NCBI GenBank assembly: GCA_017437705.1 | Contig: JAFRYJ010000153.1 | Span: 1-19,076, forward strand | Source: Lachnospiraceae bacterium | Lineage (GTDB): Bacteria > Bacillota_A > Clostridia > Lachnospirales > Lachnospiraceae | Direction of reading: 5' to 3' | Length of the DNA stretch: 19,076 bases | Part shown: piece after piece, positions 13,398-19,076 of the stretch | Position numbering within the stretch: the first letter of the stretch is position 1 | Layout: each line of letters opens with the position of its first letter | The notes under the pieces: generated by a model | What the model saw: the letters and a program-made list of their open reading frames with translations, nothing else | Database searches by the model: none | Told to the model about the DNA's origin: nothing | Translations under genes and position numbers: made by a program

Positions 13398-14852
13398 ATG
13401 AATATCTGTTTTATTATCTTATATGTGATACTGGGGCTCATCGCCCTGTTCCTGGCCGTTATATTAATACGTGCGGCCATGTTCAAGCCGGCTCCTGGGG
13501 AAGCCCGGGAATACCCCGACGTAAATGTAGACAGCGAGAAGGCCGTCAAAAACCTGCAGACGCTGGTGCGATTCAGGACGGAATCCTTCAGGGACCATTC
13601 CCTGGAAAACGATGAGGAATTCAAAAAGCTGACGGACGCGCTGCCTCAGCTCTATCCCAACGTTTACAGGGTCTGCGAGCTCATCACCCTTCCCGGCAGA
13701 GAGCTTATCTACCGCTGGAAAGGCCGCAGCTCCGACAGCGCCTCCGTTTTGATGGCCCATTACGACGTCGTTCCCGTCAATGATGATGCCTGGGATATGC
13801 CCGCATTTGAAGGCATCATAAAGGACGGTGTGCTCTGGGGAAGGGGCACCCTGGATACGAAGGTGACGCTGAACGGCATCATGACCTCGGCGGATACGCT
13901 TATCGCGGAGGGCTTCGTCCCCGAAAACGACATATACATGGCCTTTTCCGGCGGCGAAGAGGTGAACGGCGAAGGCGCCGTGAACGCCGCTGCATATTTT
14001 AAGGAAAAGGGCATTGTAATAAATTACGTTGTAGACGAGGGCGGCGGCGTTGTAGAAGACGTTTTCCCCGGCGTTTCCTCGGAATGCGCCATGGTAGGCA
14101 TCGGTGAGAAGGGCATCTTGGATGTGGAATACAAGGTAAAGTCCGGCGGCGGCCACGCTTCGGCTCCAAGGCCGGGCAGTCCCGTTGTGGCCCTGTCCCG
14201 GGCGGTGACGGCCATTGAGGATGACCCGCTGCCCATGCGCATCTCGGAGCCTGCCGCAAAGATGTTCGACACCCTGGGGCGTCACTCATCATTTGTTTAC
14301 AGGCTCATATTCTCCAACCTCTGGTGCTTTAAGGGAGTGCTCAATTCCATCACGAAGAAGTCCGGCGGCGAGCTGAACGCGTTGCTCCGTACCACGGTAG
14401 CCTTTACTAAGATGGAAGGCAGCAAGGCAACCAACGTTATACCGCCGGAGGCCTCCGTTATCTCAAACATCAGGATCGCGCCCGGCGATACGGTAGAGTC
14501 CGTGCTGGCCGAGCTGAAAAAACGCGTAAACAACGACAAGATCTCCATAACCCCGATCGGCGGTTATGAGACCGATCCCAGCCCCGTCGCACCTGTGGAC
14601 GATCCCGCATGGGACAAGATCAAAAACGCAGTGGCCGGCACCTGGAAGGGCTGCATCGTTTCACCCTACCTGATGGTGCAGTGCTCGGATTCCCGTCATT
14701 ACCGGGACGTTACGAATAAGGTGTACAAGTTCTCGGCAATGGACCTGACGGCCGAGGAAAGAGGCACGATCCACGGCAACAACGAGAGGATCCGCCTGGA
14801 GGTCATCGGCAGGGCCACGGAATTCTTCACCAGGCTCATGATGCAGAGCTGA
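13398..14852 (+). CDS. Membrane-anchored M20 family metallopeptidase
   Basis: A 484-residue dizinc hydrolase of the M20 family, closest in layout to the carboxypeptidase S/PM20D1 group. Residues 4-27 form one N-terminal membrane anchor. The catalytic set is complete: His121 and Asp123 in MAHYDVVPV, bridging Asp153 in GRGTLDTK, the Glu187-Glu188 pair in SGGEEVNGEG, Asp213 in VVDEGG, lid-domain His253 in GGGHASAP and His459 in TIHGNNERI. Such enzymes cleave dipeptides, acyl-amino acids or amide-linked side groups; the substrate is not readable. GGGAGGA precedes the ATG, 24 nt after the second membrane protein, so a transport-and-hydrolysis operon is likely. Whether the domain faces in or out depends on the anchor orientation. 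Confidence 0.9.
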   Translation: MNICFIILYVILGLIALFLAVILIRAAMFKPAPGEAREYPDVNVDSEKAVKNLQTLVRFRTESFRDHSLENDEEFKKLTDALPQLYPNVYRVCELITLPGRELIYRWKGRSSDSASVLMAHYDVVPVNDDAWDMPAFEGIIKDGVLWGRGTLDTKVTLNGIMTSADTLIAEGFVPENDIYMAFSGGEEVNGEGAVNAAAYFKEKGIVINYVVDEGGGVVEDVFPGVSSECAMVGIGEKGILDVEYKVKSGGGHASAPRPGSPVVALSRAVTAIEDDPLPMRISEPAAKMFDTLGRHSSFVYRLIFSNLWCFKGVLNSITKKSGGELNALLRTTVAFTKMEGSKATNVIPPEASVISNIRIAPGDTVESVLAELKKRVNNDKISITPIGGYETDPSPVAPVDDPAWDKIKNAVAGTWKGCIVSPYLMVQCSDSRHYRDVTNKVYKFSAMDLTAEERGTIHGNNERIRLEVIGRATEFFTRLMMQS

Positions 14853-14888
14853 CCTGCGGTCCCGCAGCATCATATGTGATATAAAGGA

Positions 14889-14909
14889 AGCGGATCTGCC
14901 GCTGTTTTT
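14889..14909 (+). terminator. Possible weak terminator/attenuator before the Sel1 gene
   Basis: AGCGG (14889-14893) pairs with CCGCT (14899-14903) over a 5-nt loop, followed by GTTTTT. The stem is short. The same AAGCGG can instead pair with CCGCTT about 25 nt downstream, near the Sel1 ribosome binding site. Confidence 0.4.
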
Positions 14910-14942
14910 ACGGGGACCCGCTTTGCAAATGGAGGAGGCGCT

Positions 14943-16229
14943 ATGAAAAAACTGATTTCCGCAGTACTTATCCTGACTCTTCTGTTTACCGCTGCAGCCT
15001 GCGGCAAAAAGGACGAAGGGCCTTCGCCGGAGGTTCAGGAGCAGCTGGAAAAGGGAATAGCATATCTTTATGCCCAGGGAGACGGCGGATACGATAAGGA
15101 ACAGGCACGGGAATGCTTTGAAAAGGCCGCCGAAGGCGGCAGCGCAGACGCATATTACTACCTGGGGCTCATAGCCACCAGGAGCAATGAAAGCGGCCGG
15201 TATCAGAAAGCTATGGAGTATTACGAAAAAGCCATTGAACTGGGAAGCGGCCTGGGCCTTCTGGGCAAGGGCGAGCTCTATTACATGGGCGCCGGCGTGG
15301 ACAGGGATTTCGACCAGGCCGTAGCTCTTTATAACGAAGCCCTTGAAAAGGGCGTGCCCGAAGCGGATTATTACCTGGGGAAGGCCTATCACTACGGTCT
15401 CTGGGAGGAAAACGATCCCGCAAAGGCTGCGGAATACTATGAAAAGGCTCTTGAGAGCGATTCCTTCGCATGCAGGAACGCGGCACTTACTGGCATGGGA
15501 CGGCTGTATCATGAAGGATCTGCTTTTGAGCAGGATGATGCCAAGGCTTTGGAATACTATCAACAGGCTGCGGACGCCGGTTACGCCGGAGGATACAACA
15601 GGCTCGGGGCCGCATATGAATACGGTCACGGCGTGGAACAGAGCTATGAAAAGGCCGTTGAATATTATAAAAAGGCCGCGGAACTCGGCAATACCTCAGC
15701 CATGGTCGCCCTCGGAATACTCAGCCATGAGGGCAACGGCATGGAGAAAAACGATCAGACCGCTCTGGAGTGGTTCGAAAAAGCCGCTGCCGAAGGCGAT
15801 GCCGAAGGAATGGATGATATTGGCTACATGTACGAGAACGGCTTTGCCGTAGAAAAAGATGCCAAAAAAGCCCTTGAATGGTATATGAACGCCGCCGAAA
15901 GCGGCCAGGCCAGGGCTCTGAACAACATAGCCGTACTGTACTGCAACGGTGTCGAAGGATCCGCCGATTATAAGAAGGGCCTGGAGTACTTTGAAAAAGC
16001 AGGCAATGCCGGCCTGAACTGGGCTCTTGCCAACGCCGCATACATCTATGTGACGGGTGCCGGCGGAGTACAGACCGATTACAAGAAGGCGCTGGAACTG
16101 TACAAAAAGGCCTACGCCCTTCCGGACATGCCCACGGAGCTGGACAGCCATATAAAGCAGATGCTTAACTATATGGTCGACAAAGGATTTGTTACGAAAG
16201 AAGAGGCTGACAGCGTGTTCGGCAGCTGA
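14943..16229 (+). CDS. Sel1-repeat (SLR) lipoprotein
   Basis: A 428-residue exported protein. The signal peptide MKKLISAVLILTLLFTAAAC ends in a lipobox-like TAAAC, with Cys20 as the probable lipidated residue (the -3 position is Ala rather than Leu). The rest is about ten tandem Sel1-like repeats of around 36 residues, a TPR-related helical-pair repeat. The helix-B signatures are visible in series, for example AMEYYEKAIELG, ALEYYQQAADAG, AVEYYKKAAELG and ALEWFEKAAAEG. Sel1 repeats form protein-binding solenoids, so a scaffold on the outer face of the membrane is expected. GGAGGAGG precedes the ATG. It is separated from the M20 gene by 90 nt with hairpins and is followed by a strong terminator. 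Confidence 0.92.
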   Translation: MKKLISAVLILTLLFTAAACGKKDEGPSPEVQEQLEKGIAYLYAQGDGGYDKEQARECFEKAAEGGSADAYYYLGLIATRSNESGRYQKAMEYYEKAIELGSGLGLLGKGELYYMGAGVDRDFDQAVALYNEALEKGVPEADYYLGKAYHYGLWEENDPAKAAEYYEKALESDSFACRNAALTGMGRLYHEGSAFEQDDAKALEYYQQAADAGYAGGYNRLGAAYEYGHGVEQSYEKAVEYYKKAAELGNTSAMVALGILSHEGNGMEKNDQTALEWFEKAAAEGDAEGMDDIGYMYENGFAVEKDAKKALEWYMNAAESGQARALNNIAVLYCNGVEGSADYKKGLEYFEKAGNAGLNWALANAAYIYVTGAGGVQTDYKKALELYKKAYALPDMPTELDSHIKQMLNYMVDKGFVTKEEADSVFGS

Positions 16230-16314
16230 GACGGCGGATGACAGGTAATGTTTTCGATATCAATTTGTTAAAATGGAACCAGCTAAATAATAACTTTTAA
16301 AACATATGTAAACA

Positions 16315-16343
16315 GGGCACCGGTACCCGGTGCCCTTCTTATT
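16315..16343 (+). terminator. Terminator of the Sel1 lipoprotein gene
   Basis: GGGCACCGG (16315-16323) and CCGGTGCCC (16327-16335) form a perfect 9-bp stem with a 3-nt loop, followed by TTCTTATT. It lies 85 nt downstream of the Sel1 stop codon. Confidence 0.8.
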
Positions 16344-16404
16344 GTTCATCTTTTTATTTTGTTCATTTTTCTGTGCTGTTTTTAAAAACAACAGAAAATC
16401 GCGG

Positions 16405-16436
16405 TTCTGCAATCGGCAGAAAAGTGTTATTATACT
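16405..16436 (+). promoter_or_regulatory. Putative promoter with inverted repeat, antitoxin-like gene
   Basis: TATACT (16431-16436) could be a -10 box. No good -35 box is present, and the place where one would lie is covered by TTCTGC-AATCG-GCAGAA, a perfect 6-bp inverted repeat, as expected for a repressor site in an autoregulated gene. The evidence is modest. Confidence 0.35.
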
Positions 16437-16535
16437 GTCTGCAAAACGTATACCGTCGATGTGCACAATGAGAGGGTATTATCCGCGTTTTCCCTTACGC
16501 CCCTCTTCCTAAAAAACAAAAAGGATATTTCTGAT

Positions 16536-16717
16536 ATGTCTTATGTAACTTATATTCTGAAAGATGATTCCGAACTCTCTGAGGAAGAAACAAAAAGCTT
16601 GAAAAAGCAGCCTCCATGCGTCCTGTTTATGATAAAGACAACCCTCCGCTAACAGATGAGCAGTTGAATGCATTTTACAAGGTGCATGATAATGATCCCG
16701 GATTCCGGAAGCGTTGA
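16536..16717 (+). pseudogene. Small antitoxin-like (BrnA-type) gene split by a -1 frame change
   Basis: The first frame starts at ATG 16536 with AAGGA upstream and reads MSYVTYILKDDSELSEEETK and on to SLKK (to 16607). The second frame continues without a gap, AASMRPVYDKDNPPLTDEQL and on to GFRKR with a stop at 16715-16717. Joined, they give a roughly 60-residue protein with the two 'LTEEQ'-like halves seen in small BrnA-type antitoxins and related hypothetical proteins of Firmicutes (family likeness from memory). The frames meet at G-AAA-AAG (16601-16607). Either one base has been lost or misread, or ribosomes slip -1 there. In the unshifted frame the protein ends after an unrelated tail at 16652. 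No toxin gene is adjacent, so a toxin-antitoxin role is uncertain. Confidence 0.6.
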
Positions 16718-17408
16718 TCCGCTTCCCCGTCAATTATCACGATCCTTCCCTGGCCGGTGGGCTCTTCGTATTCTGCACCCACTCTGCCGCCCAAAGTCTC
16801 TACGATGTAATTTATGAGGACCTGGTTATCCAGCATCACGCGTTCCTCAAGGACAGTACAGCCTTCGAACGCCGTGAATCCGTTGCCGTTATCCAGCAGG
16901 ATATAGTCCAGGCCGGCAACCGTATACTTCTTTGCCGGATCGATGTCTTCGCCGTTTACTTTAACGTTCTTTACTCGGCGGGGACCCTCAATGCCGGTCA
17001 TCATGCCGTTTTCATCAGCGATGCAGCCGCTCTCGATCCCCGCATCGATCTCCAATGTAAGTCCCGAAACCTGCAGAAACCCGCCGCTCTCTCCCGGGAT
17101 GTCCCTGCAGCTCCACTCCAGTGCATCCAGTATCTGCTGCCCTGTAACTTCAACAACGCACAGTTCGTTTCCGTAGGGCACTACGGAGATGATATCGCCG
17201 TAGGTGATGTCCCCGGCCTCAATGCCGACCCTGATGCCGCCTCCGTTTCCTCACCGTGGTCCGCTTCCGTTTCCGATCCCGTCTCGATGCCGCTGTCAGA
17301 CTCCGGCGCTTCGCTGCCTTTATCCTCCGCCTTTTTCCCGCAGGATGCCGTAAGGAGCATAAGGATCGCCAACAGGCTGAGTAAAATGTTGATCTTTCCG
17401 CGTTTCAT
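16675..17408 (-). pseudogene. 5'-nucleotidase remnant: lipoprotein start plus C-terminal domain, catalytic domain deleted
   Basis: The gene begins at ATG 17408 with a lipoprotein signal (MKRGKINILLSLLAILMLL, then TASC with Cys23) and an acidic Ser/Glu-rich linker to about 17250. It is then joined, in another frame, to the substrate-binding C-terminal domain of the UshA/5'-nucleotidase family: GNGGGIR at 17250, AGDITYGDIISVVPYGNEL, then DNGNGFTAF and the closing GRIVIID. The roughly 300-residue metallophosphoesterase domain that should lie between is absent. In frame, the signal-bearing part stops at 17181, so no complete enzyme can be made. A separate 168-residue product from GTG 17181 is possible but would be unexported. 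The 3' tail after GRIVIID runs antisense into the antitoxin-like gene. Confidence 0.75.
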
Positions 17409-17425
17409 TTTCGTTCTCCGCTTTT

Positions 17426-17863
17426 TTATTTATAAACAACTTCGAATTCCTCGCACACCACGTCCATGTCCGGTGTGAAGGCGAGCCCGGCTTCTTCCAT
17501 GCATTCCGCGAAAAACTCCTCGTGCACCTTCCGCCAGTATTCTAGGGATCTGTCGCCCTCTCCCTCCTTATACGCATGCTCTGCGCTTACCTCTTTGAAG
17601 GGAGCAACATAAACTCTTTTTGTCCGGATGATGCAGACGGCTTCATCGCCGGAATCCCGTATGACACTGTATTCCCCGGCCTCGGGCAGCGGCTCTCCTT
17701 CAATTTCATACAAGGGATATGCCGATGCGGTAGCGGTCTTGATCCCGTCCTTCACAAGCTCTGCCAGAAGATCCGGGTCGCCGCCGAAGGCCCAGGCCTC
17801 ATATTCAGCATCGCGCACATCGTTTTCCGCTGCATATTTATCCCATAACTCTTTATCTGTCAT
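17426..17863 (-). CDS. ASCH domain protein
   Basis: A 145-residue protein with an ASCH domain, a small beta-barrel related to PUA domains that is thought to bind RNA or modified nucleosides. The pattern is visible as GIKTATASAYPLYE, GEYSVIRDSGDEAVCIIRT, VYVAPFKEVSAEHAYKEGEG and DRSLEYWRKVHEEFF, the usual order in stand-alone bacterial ASCH proteins. The E. coli ASCH protein YqfB is an N4-acetylcytidine amidohydrolase; this one is a different, longer subgroup and its function is unknown. AGGAGA precedes the ATG. It lies 17 nt upstream of the 5'-nucleotidase remnant and 51 nt after the PH-like membrane protein, probably co-transcribed. Confidence 0.87.
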   Translation of the reverse strand: MTDKELWDKYAAENDVRDAEYEAWAFGGDPDLLAELVKDGIKTATASAYPLYEIEGEPLPEAGEYSVIRDSGDEAVCIIRTKRVYVAPFKEVSAEHAYKEGEGDRSLEYWRKVHEEFFAECMEEAGLAFTPDMDVVCEEFEVVYK

Positions 17864-17914
17864 TGTTTTCTCCTGTCCTGTCTTTCCGCGGTCCGGGCCG
17901 CTTAATGTTCCGCG

Positions 17915-18382
17915 CTAAACCGCCCTTTTCCGGAATTCCTCCGCTTTTTTCAAGGCATATTCGGTAGAAACGTTTGCAAAATTCAGGTTTACATAAACCT
18001 TTTTCCCCGTCTTGAACGCGCCGGCTTCTTTCAATGTGAGAAGAAGCGACCGGCTTCCCCTGGTCCCTGTATGGGCCGATATGCTTTCCACGTTTTCCCA
18101 GGGAATAAAGCCCTTGGCATCAAAGGGATTGCGGTCGTCGATGCCGTTTTTGTCCATCATCAGGAGGATCTTCTTCTGCCCCTTTGCCTTTACGATCCTG
18201 CTGACAACAAATATCCCCGCTGCAACGGTAATTACGAGAAAAGTTATGCCCACCGCTTTATTCACATATTTGGACATCAGCGTCAGGACCGCGATAAATA
18301 TCAGCATGATATCCGCGATCAGAAGCAGCGGCAGATAGTTGTTTTTGCTGTAATATATTATAAATTTATCTTCCTGTTCCAT
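17915..18382 (-). CDS. Two-TM membrane protein with PH-like domain (STM3941-like)
   Basis: A 155-residue protein. Residues 16-38 and 44-62 are two adjacent membrane helices, followed by a soluble C-terminal region with ILLMMDKNGIDDRNPF and GFIPWENVESISAH, the 'xGIxWexIxxI' style of bacterial PH-like (YcxB/STM3941) domains. Function is unknown; such proteins may sense or bind at the membrane. The ribosome binding site is weak (ACAGG), so translation may depend on the upstream YciI-like gene, 44 nt away. Confidence 0.7.
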   Translation of the reverse strand: MEQEDKFIIYYSKNNYLPLLLIADIMLIFIAVLTLMSKYVNKAVGITFLVITVAAGIFVVSRIVKAKGQKKILLMMDKNGIDDRNPFDAKGFIPWENVESISAHTGTRGSRSLLLTLKEAGAFKTGKKVYVNLNFANVSTEYALKKAEEFRKRAV

Positions 18383-18426
18383 GCCTGTATGCGCTTCGTT
18401 TTATTATCGGCGATAAGCAAATCAGC

Positions 18427-18714
18427 TCACTTTTTTTCGTTGACGATAACTACATTTATGGGATCGATATCGATCTTTTCCCACACCTTTTCAACGACAT
18501 AGGGCTCGTTGGCAATGTACTCATCGAGCCGGCTGCGGTCTTCGAACTCCAGTATCAGCAGGGAGCCTTTCATTTTTCCCTCGTCGTCCAAAAGGCCTCC
18601 GGCACAGATGATGTGATCATTCATTTTAGCCATGCCTTCCAGATGGCGGGGCCGCACCTCCATCCTTTTATCGAGCTTTCCTTCTCCGTCCAAAGCTTTT
18701 ATAACAAACTGCAT
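18427..18714 (-). CDS. YciI-like (YCII-related) small protein
   Basis: A 95-residue ferredoxin-like-fold protein of the YciI family. The pattern is MQFVIKALDGEGKLDKRMEV, RPRHLEGMAK with a conserved His, ICAGGLLDDEGKMKGSLLIL, and YIANEPYVVEKVWEKIDIDP. Some relatives are dehalogenase-like or catabolic enzymes, but most are uncharacterised. I choose the ATG at 18714 with GGAGA 7 nt upstream; an in-frame ATG 14 codons earlier lies before that site. It is the first gene after its own promoter and likely leads an operon with the three minus-strand genes that follow. Confidence 0.88.
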   Translation of the reverse strand: MQFVIKALDGEGKLDKRMEVRPRHLEGMAKMNDHIICAGGLLDDEGKMKGSLLILEFEDRSRLDEYIANEPYVVEKVWEKIDIDPINVVIVNEKK

Positions 18715-18755
18715 AGCCGTCTCCTTTCGTAGTCTTCTTCCGATTTTTCCATGCA

Positions 18756-18784
18756 ATTATAAAACGTTACGGCTGAACTGGCAA
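18756..18784 (-). promoter_or_regulatory. Sigma-A promoter of the YciI-like operon
   Basis: TTGCCA (18784-18779) and consensus TATAAT (18761-18756) are separated by exactly 17 bp. The promoter begins about 10 nt after the GNAT terminator. Confidence 0.85.
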
Positions 18785-18787
18785 ATG

Positions 18788-18810
18788 AAAAAGGCCCGCG
18801 TCTGCGGGCC
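18788..18810 (-). terminator. Terminator of the GNAT acetyltransferase gene
   Basis: On the minus strand GGCCCGC (18810-18804) pairs perfectly with GCGGGCC (18799-18793) over an AGAC loop and is followed by TTTTT. It lies about 55 nt downstream of the GNAT stop codon. Confidence 0.88.
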
Positions 18811-18864
18811 CTTACGTTTATGTTTCCGGCATATGATGCAAAAATGCAATATGCGCCCCGGCGG

Positions 18865-19076
18865 TCACCGGGTGATCTCCATGAAGATGTCCTCATCCGT
18901 GCGGTCATATTCTATAAATCCGCATTTCCGGTATACATGGATGGCTCTTAAGTTATGGGGATAGACCTTTAAGAAGATCCTTTTGAGCTTCATCTGTCCG
19001 AAGCCGTATTCGATCATGGCCCGGACCGCTTCTGTTCCGAAACCTCTGTCCTGCATGCCGGCGGTGATGGCGATGC
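18865..19076 (-). CDS. GNAT family N-acetyltransferase, 3' part only
   Basis: The last 70 or so residues of a GNAT acetyltransferase, which moves acetyl from acetyl-CoA to an amine. The gene runs off the right edge; in frame the visible part begins IAITAGMQDRGFGTEAVRAM. DRGFGTEA is the acetyl-CoA pyrophosphate-binding motif A (Q/R-x-x-G-x-G/A). LKRIFLKVYPHNLRAIHVYR with KCGFIEY is motif B and the end of the domain, typical of the RimJ/RimL-like group. Substrate is not readable. It ends in a strong terminator. Confidence 0.88.
   Translation of the reverse strand, partial: IAITAGMQDRGFGTEAVRAMIEYGFGQMKLKRIFLKVYPHNLRAIHVYRKCGFIEYDRTDEDIFMEITR

Larger units (their letters stand above)
16230..16535 (+). 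other. AT-rich intergenic region with terminator and putative promoter
   Basis: This 306-nt gap is much more AT-rich than its neighbours. It holds the Sel1 terminator (16315-16343), a GTTTTTAAAAAC palindrome (16378-16389), a perfect TTCTGC/GCAGAA inverted repeat (16405-16410/16416-16421) and a -10-like TATACT (16431-16436). I see no gene in it. Confidence 0.6.

Noticed and set aside
12698..13624. 308-codon open frame on the minus strand
   Set aside because: It is antisense to the second membrane protein and the M20 start. The sense genes have strong ribosome binding sites and recognisable features.
14661..15629. 322-codon open frame on the minus strand
   Set aside because: It is antisense to the M20 end and the Sel1 repeats; its apparent periodicity only mirrors the repeat on the other strand.
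16536..16717. Complete toxin-antitoxin pair
   Set aside because: Only an antitoxin-like half is visible. No toxin gene lies on either side; the neighbours are the Sel1 terminator region and the nucleotidase remnant.

Overview
The window looks like chromosomal DNA from an anaerobic member of the Bacillota, class Clostridia (Lachnospiraceae or the Eubacteriales families). This is inferred from gene content and order: an Orn/Lys/Arg-decarboxylase, P-loop kinase, holB, ricT, trmN6 string related to the Bacillus yaaO-tmk-holB-ricT-yabB region, strong purine-rich ribosome binding sites, sigma-A promoters and an AzgA-type NCS2 permease. No phage, transposase, CRISPR array, rRNA or tRNA was seen.

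Layout. 1-362 has no credible gene and is packed with inverted repeats, including a 119-bp cloverleaf-like quasi-palindrome at 63-181. A purine-type NCS2 permease (363-1742, minus) follows, with a sigma-A promoter and a structured 5' leader carrying an internal terminator and competing pairings, probably an unassigned riboswitch or attenuator. From 2044 to 11773 ten minus-strand genes are overlapped or nearly abutted and look like one operon. In transcription order they are a GT4-type glycosyltransferase, dut, an ATP-grasp ligase, an Asp/Glu-type racemase, a MurE-type ligase, an Orn/Lys/Arg decarboxylase family enzyme, a guanylate-kinase-like protein, holB, ricT and trmN6. A short intergenic region at about 11774-11963 holds divergent promoters.

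On the plus strand, 11964-14852 encodes two multi-pass membrane proteins and a membrane-anchored M20 metallopeptidase, apparently one operon. A Sel1-repeat lipoprotein (14943-16229) ends in a strong terminator. The right end is decaying or accessory DNA: a small antitoxin-like gene split by a -1 frame change (16536-16717), a 5'-nucleotidase gene that has lost its catalytic domain (16675-17408), an ASCH protein, a two-TM PH-like protein, a YciI-like protein, and the 3' part of a GNAT acetyltransferase cut by the window edge.

Functional reading. The most coherent unusual module is MurE-type ligase + amino-acid racemase + ATP-grasp ligase resembling D-aspartate ligases. The MurE lacks the DAP-recognising arginine of the DNPR motif. 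Together these suggest peptidoglycan precursors with a non-DAP third residue carrying a D-amino acid (A4alpha-like cross-bridge), made from an operon that also holds replication and tRNA/RNA-processing genes. The second candidate system is the membrane-pair plus M20 peptidase operon, which could import and cleave a peptide or N-acyl amino acid; its substrate cannot be read from sequence.
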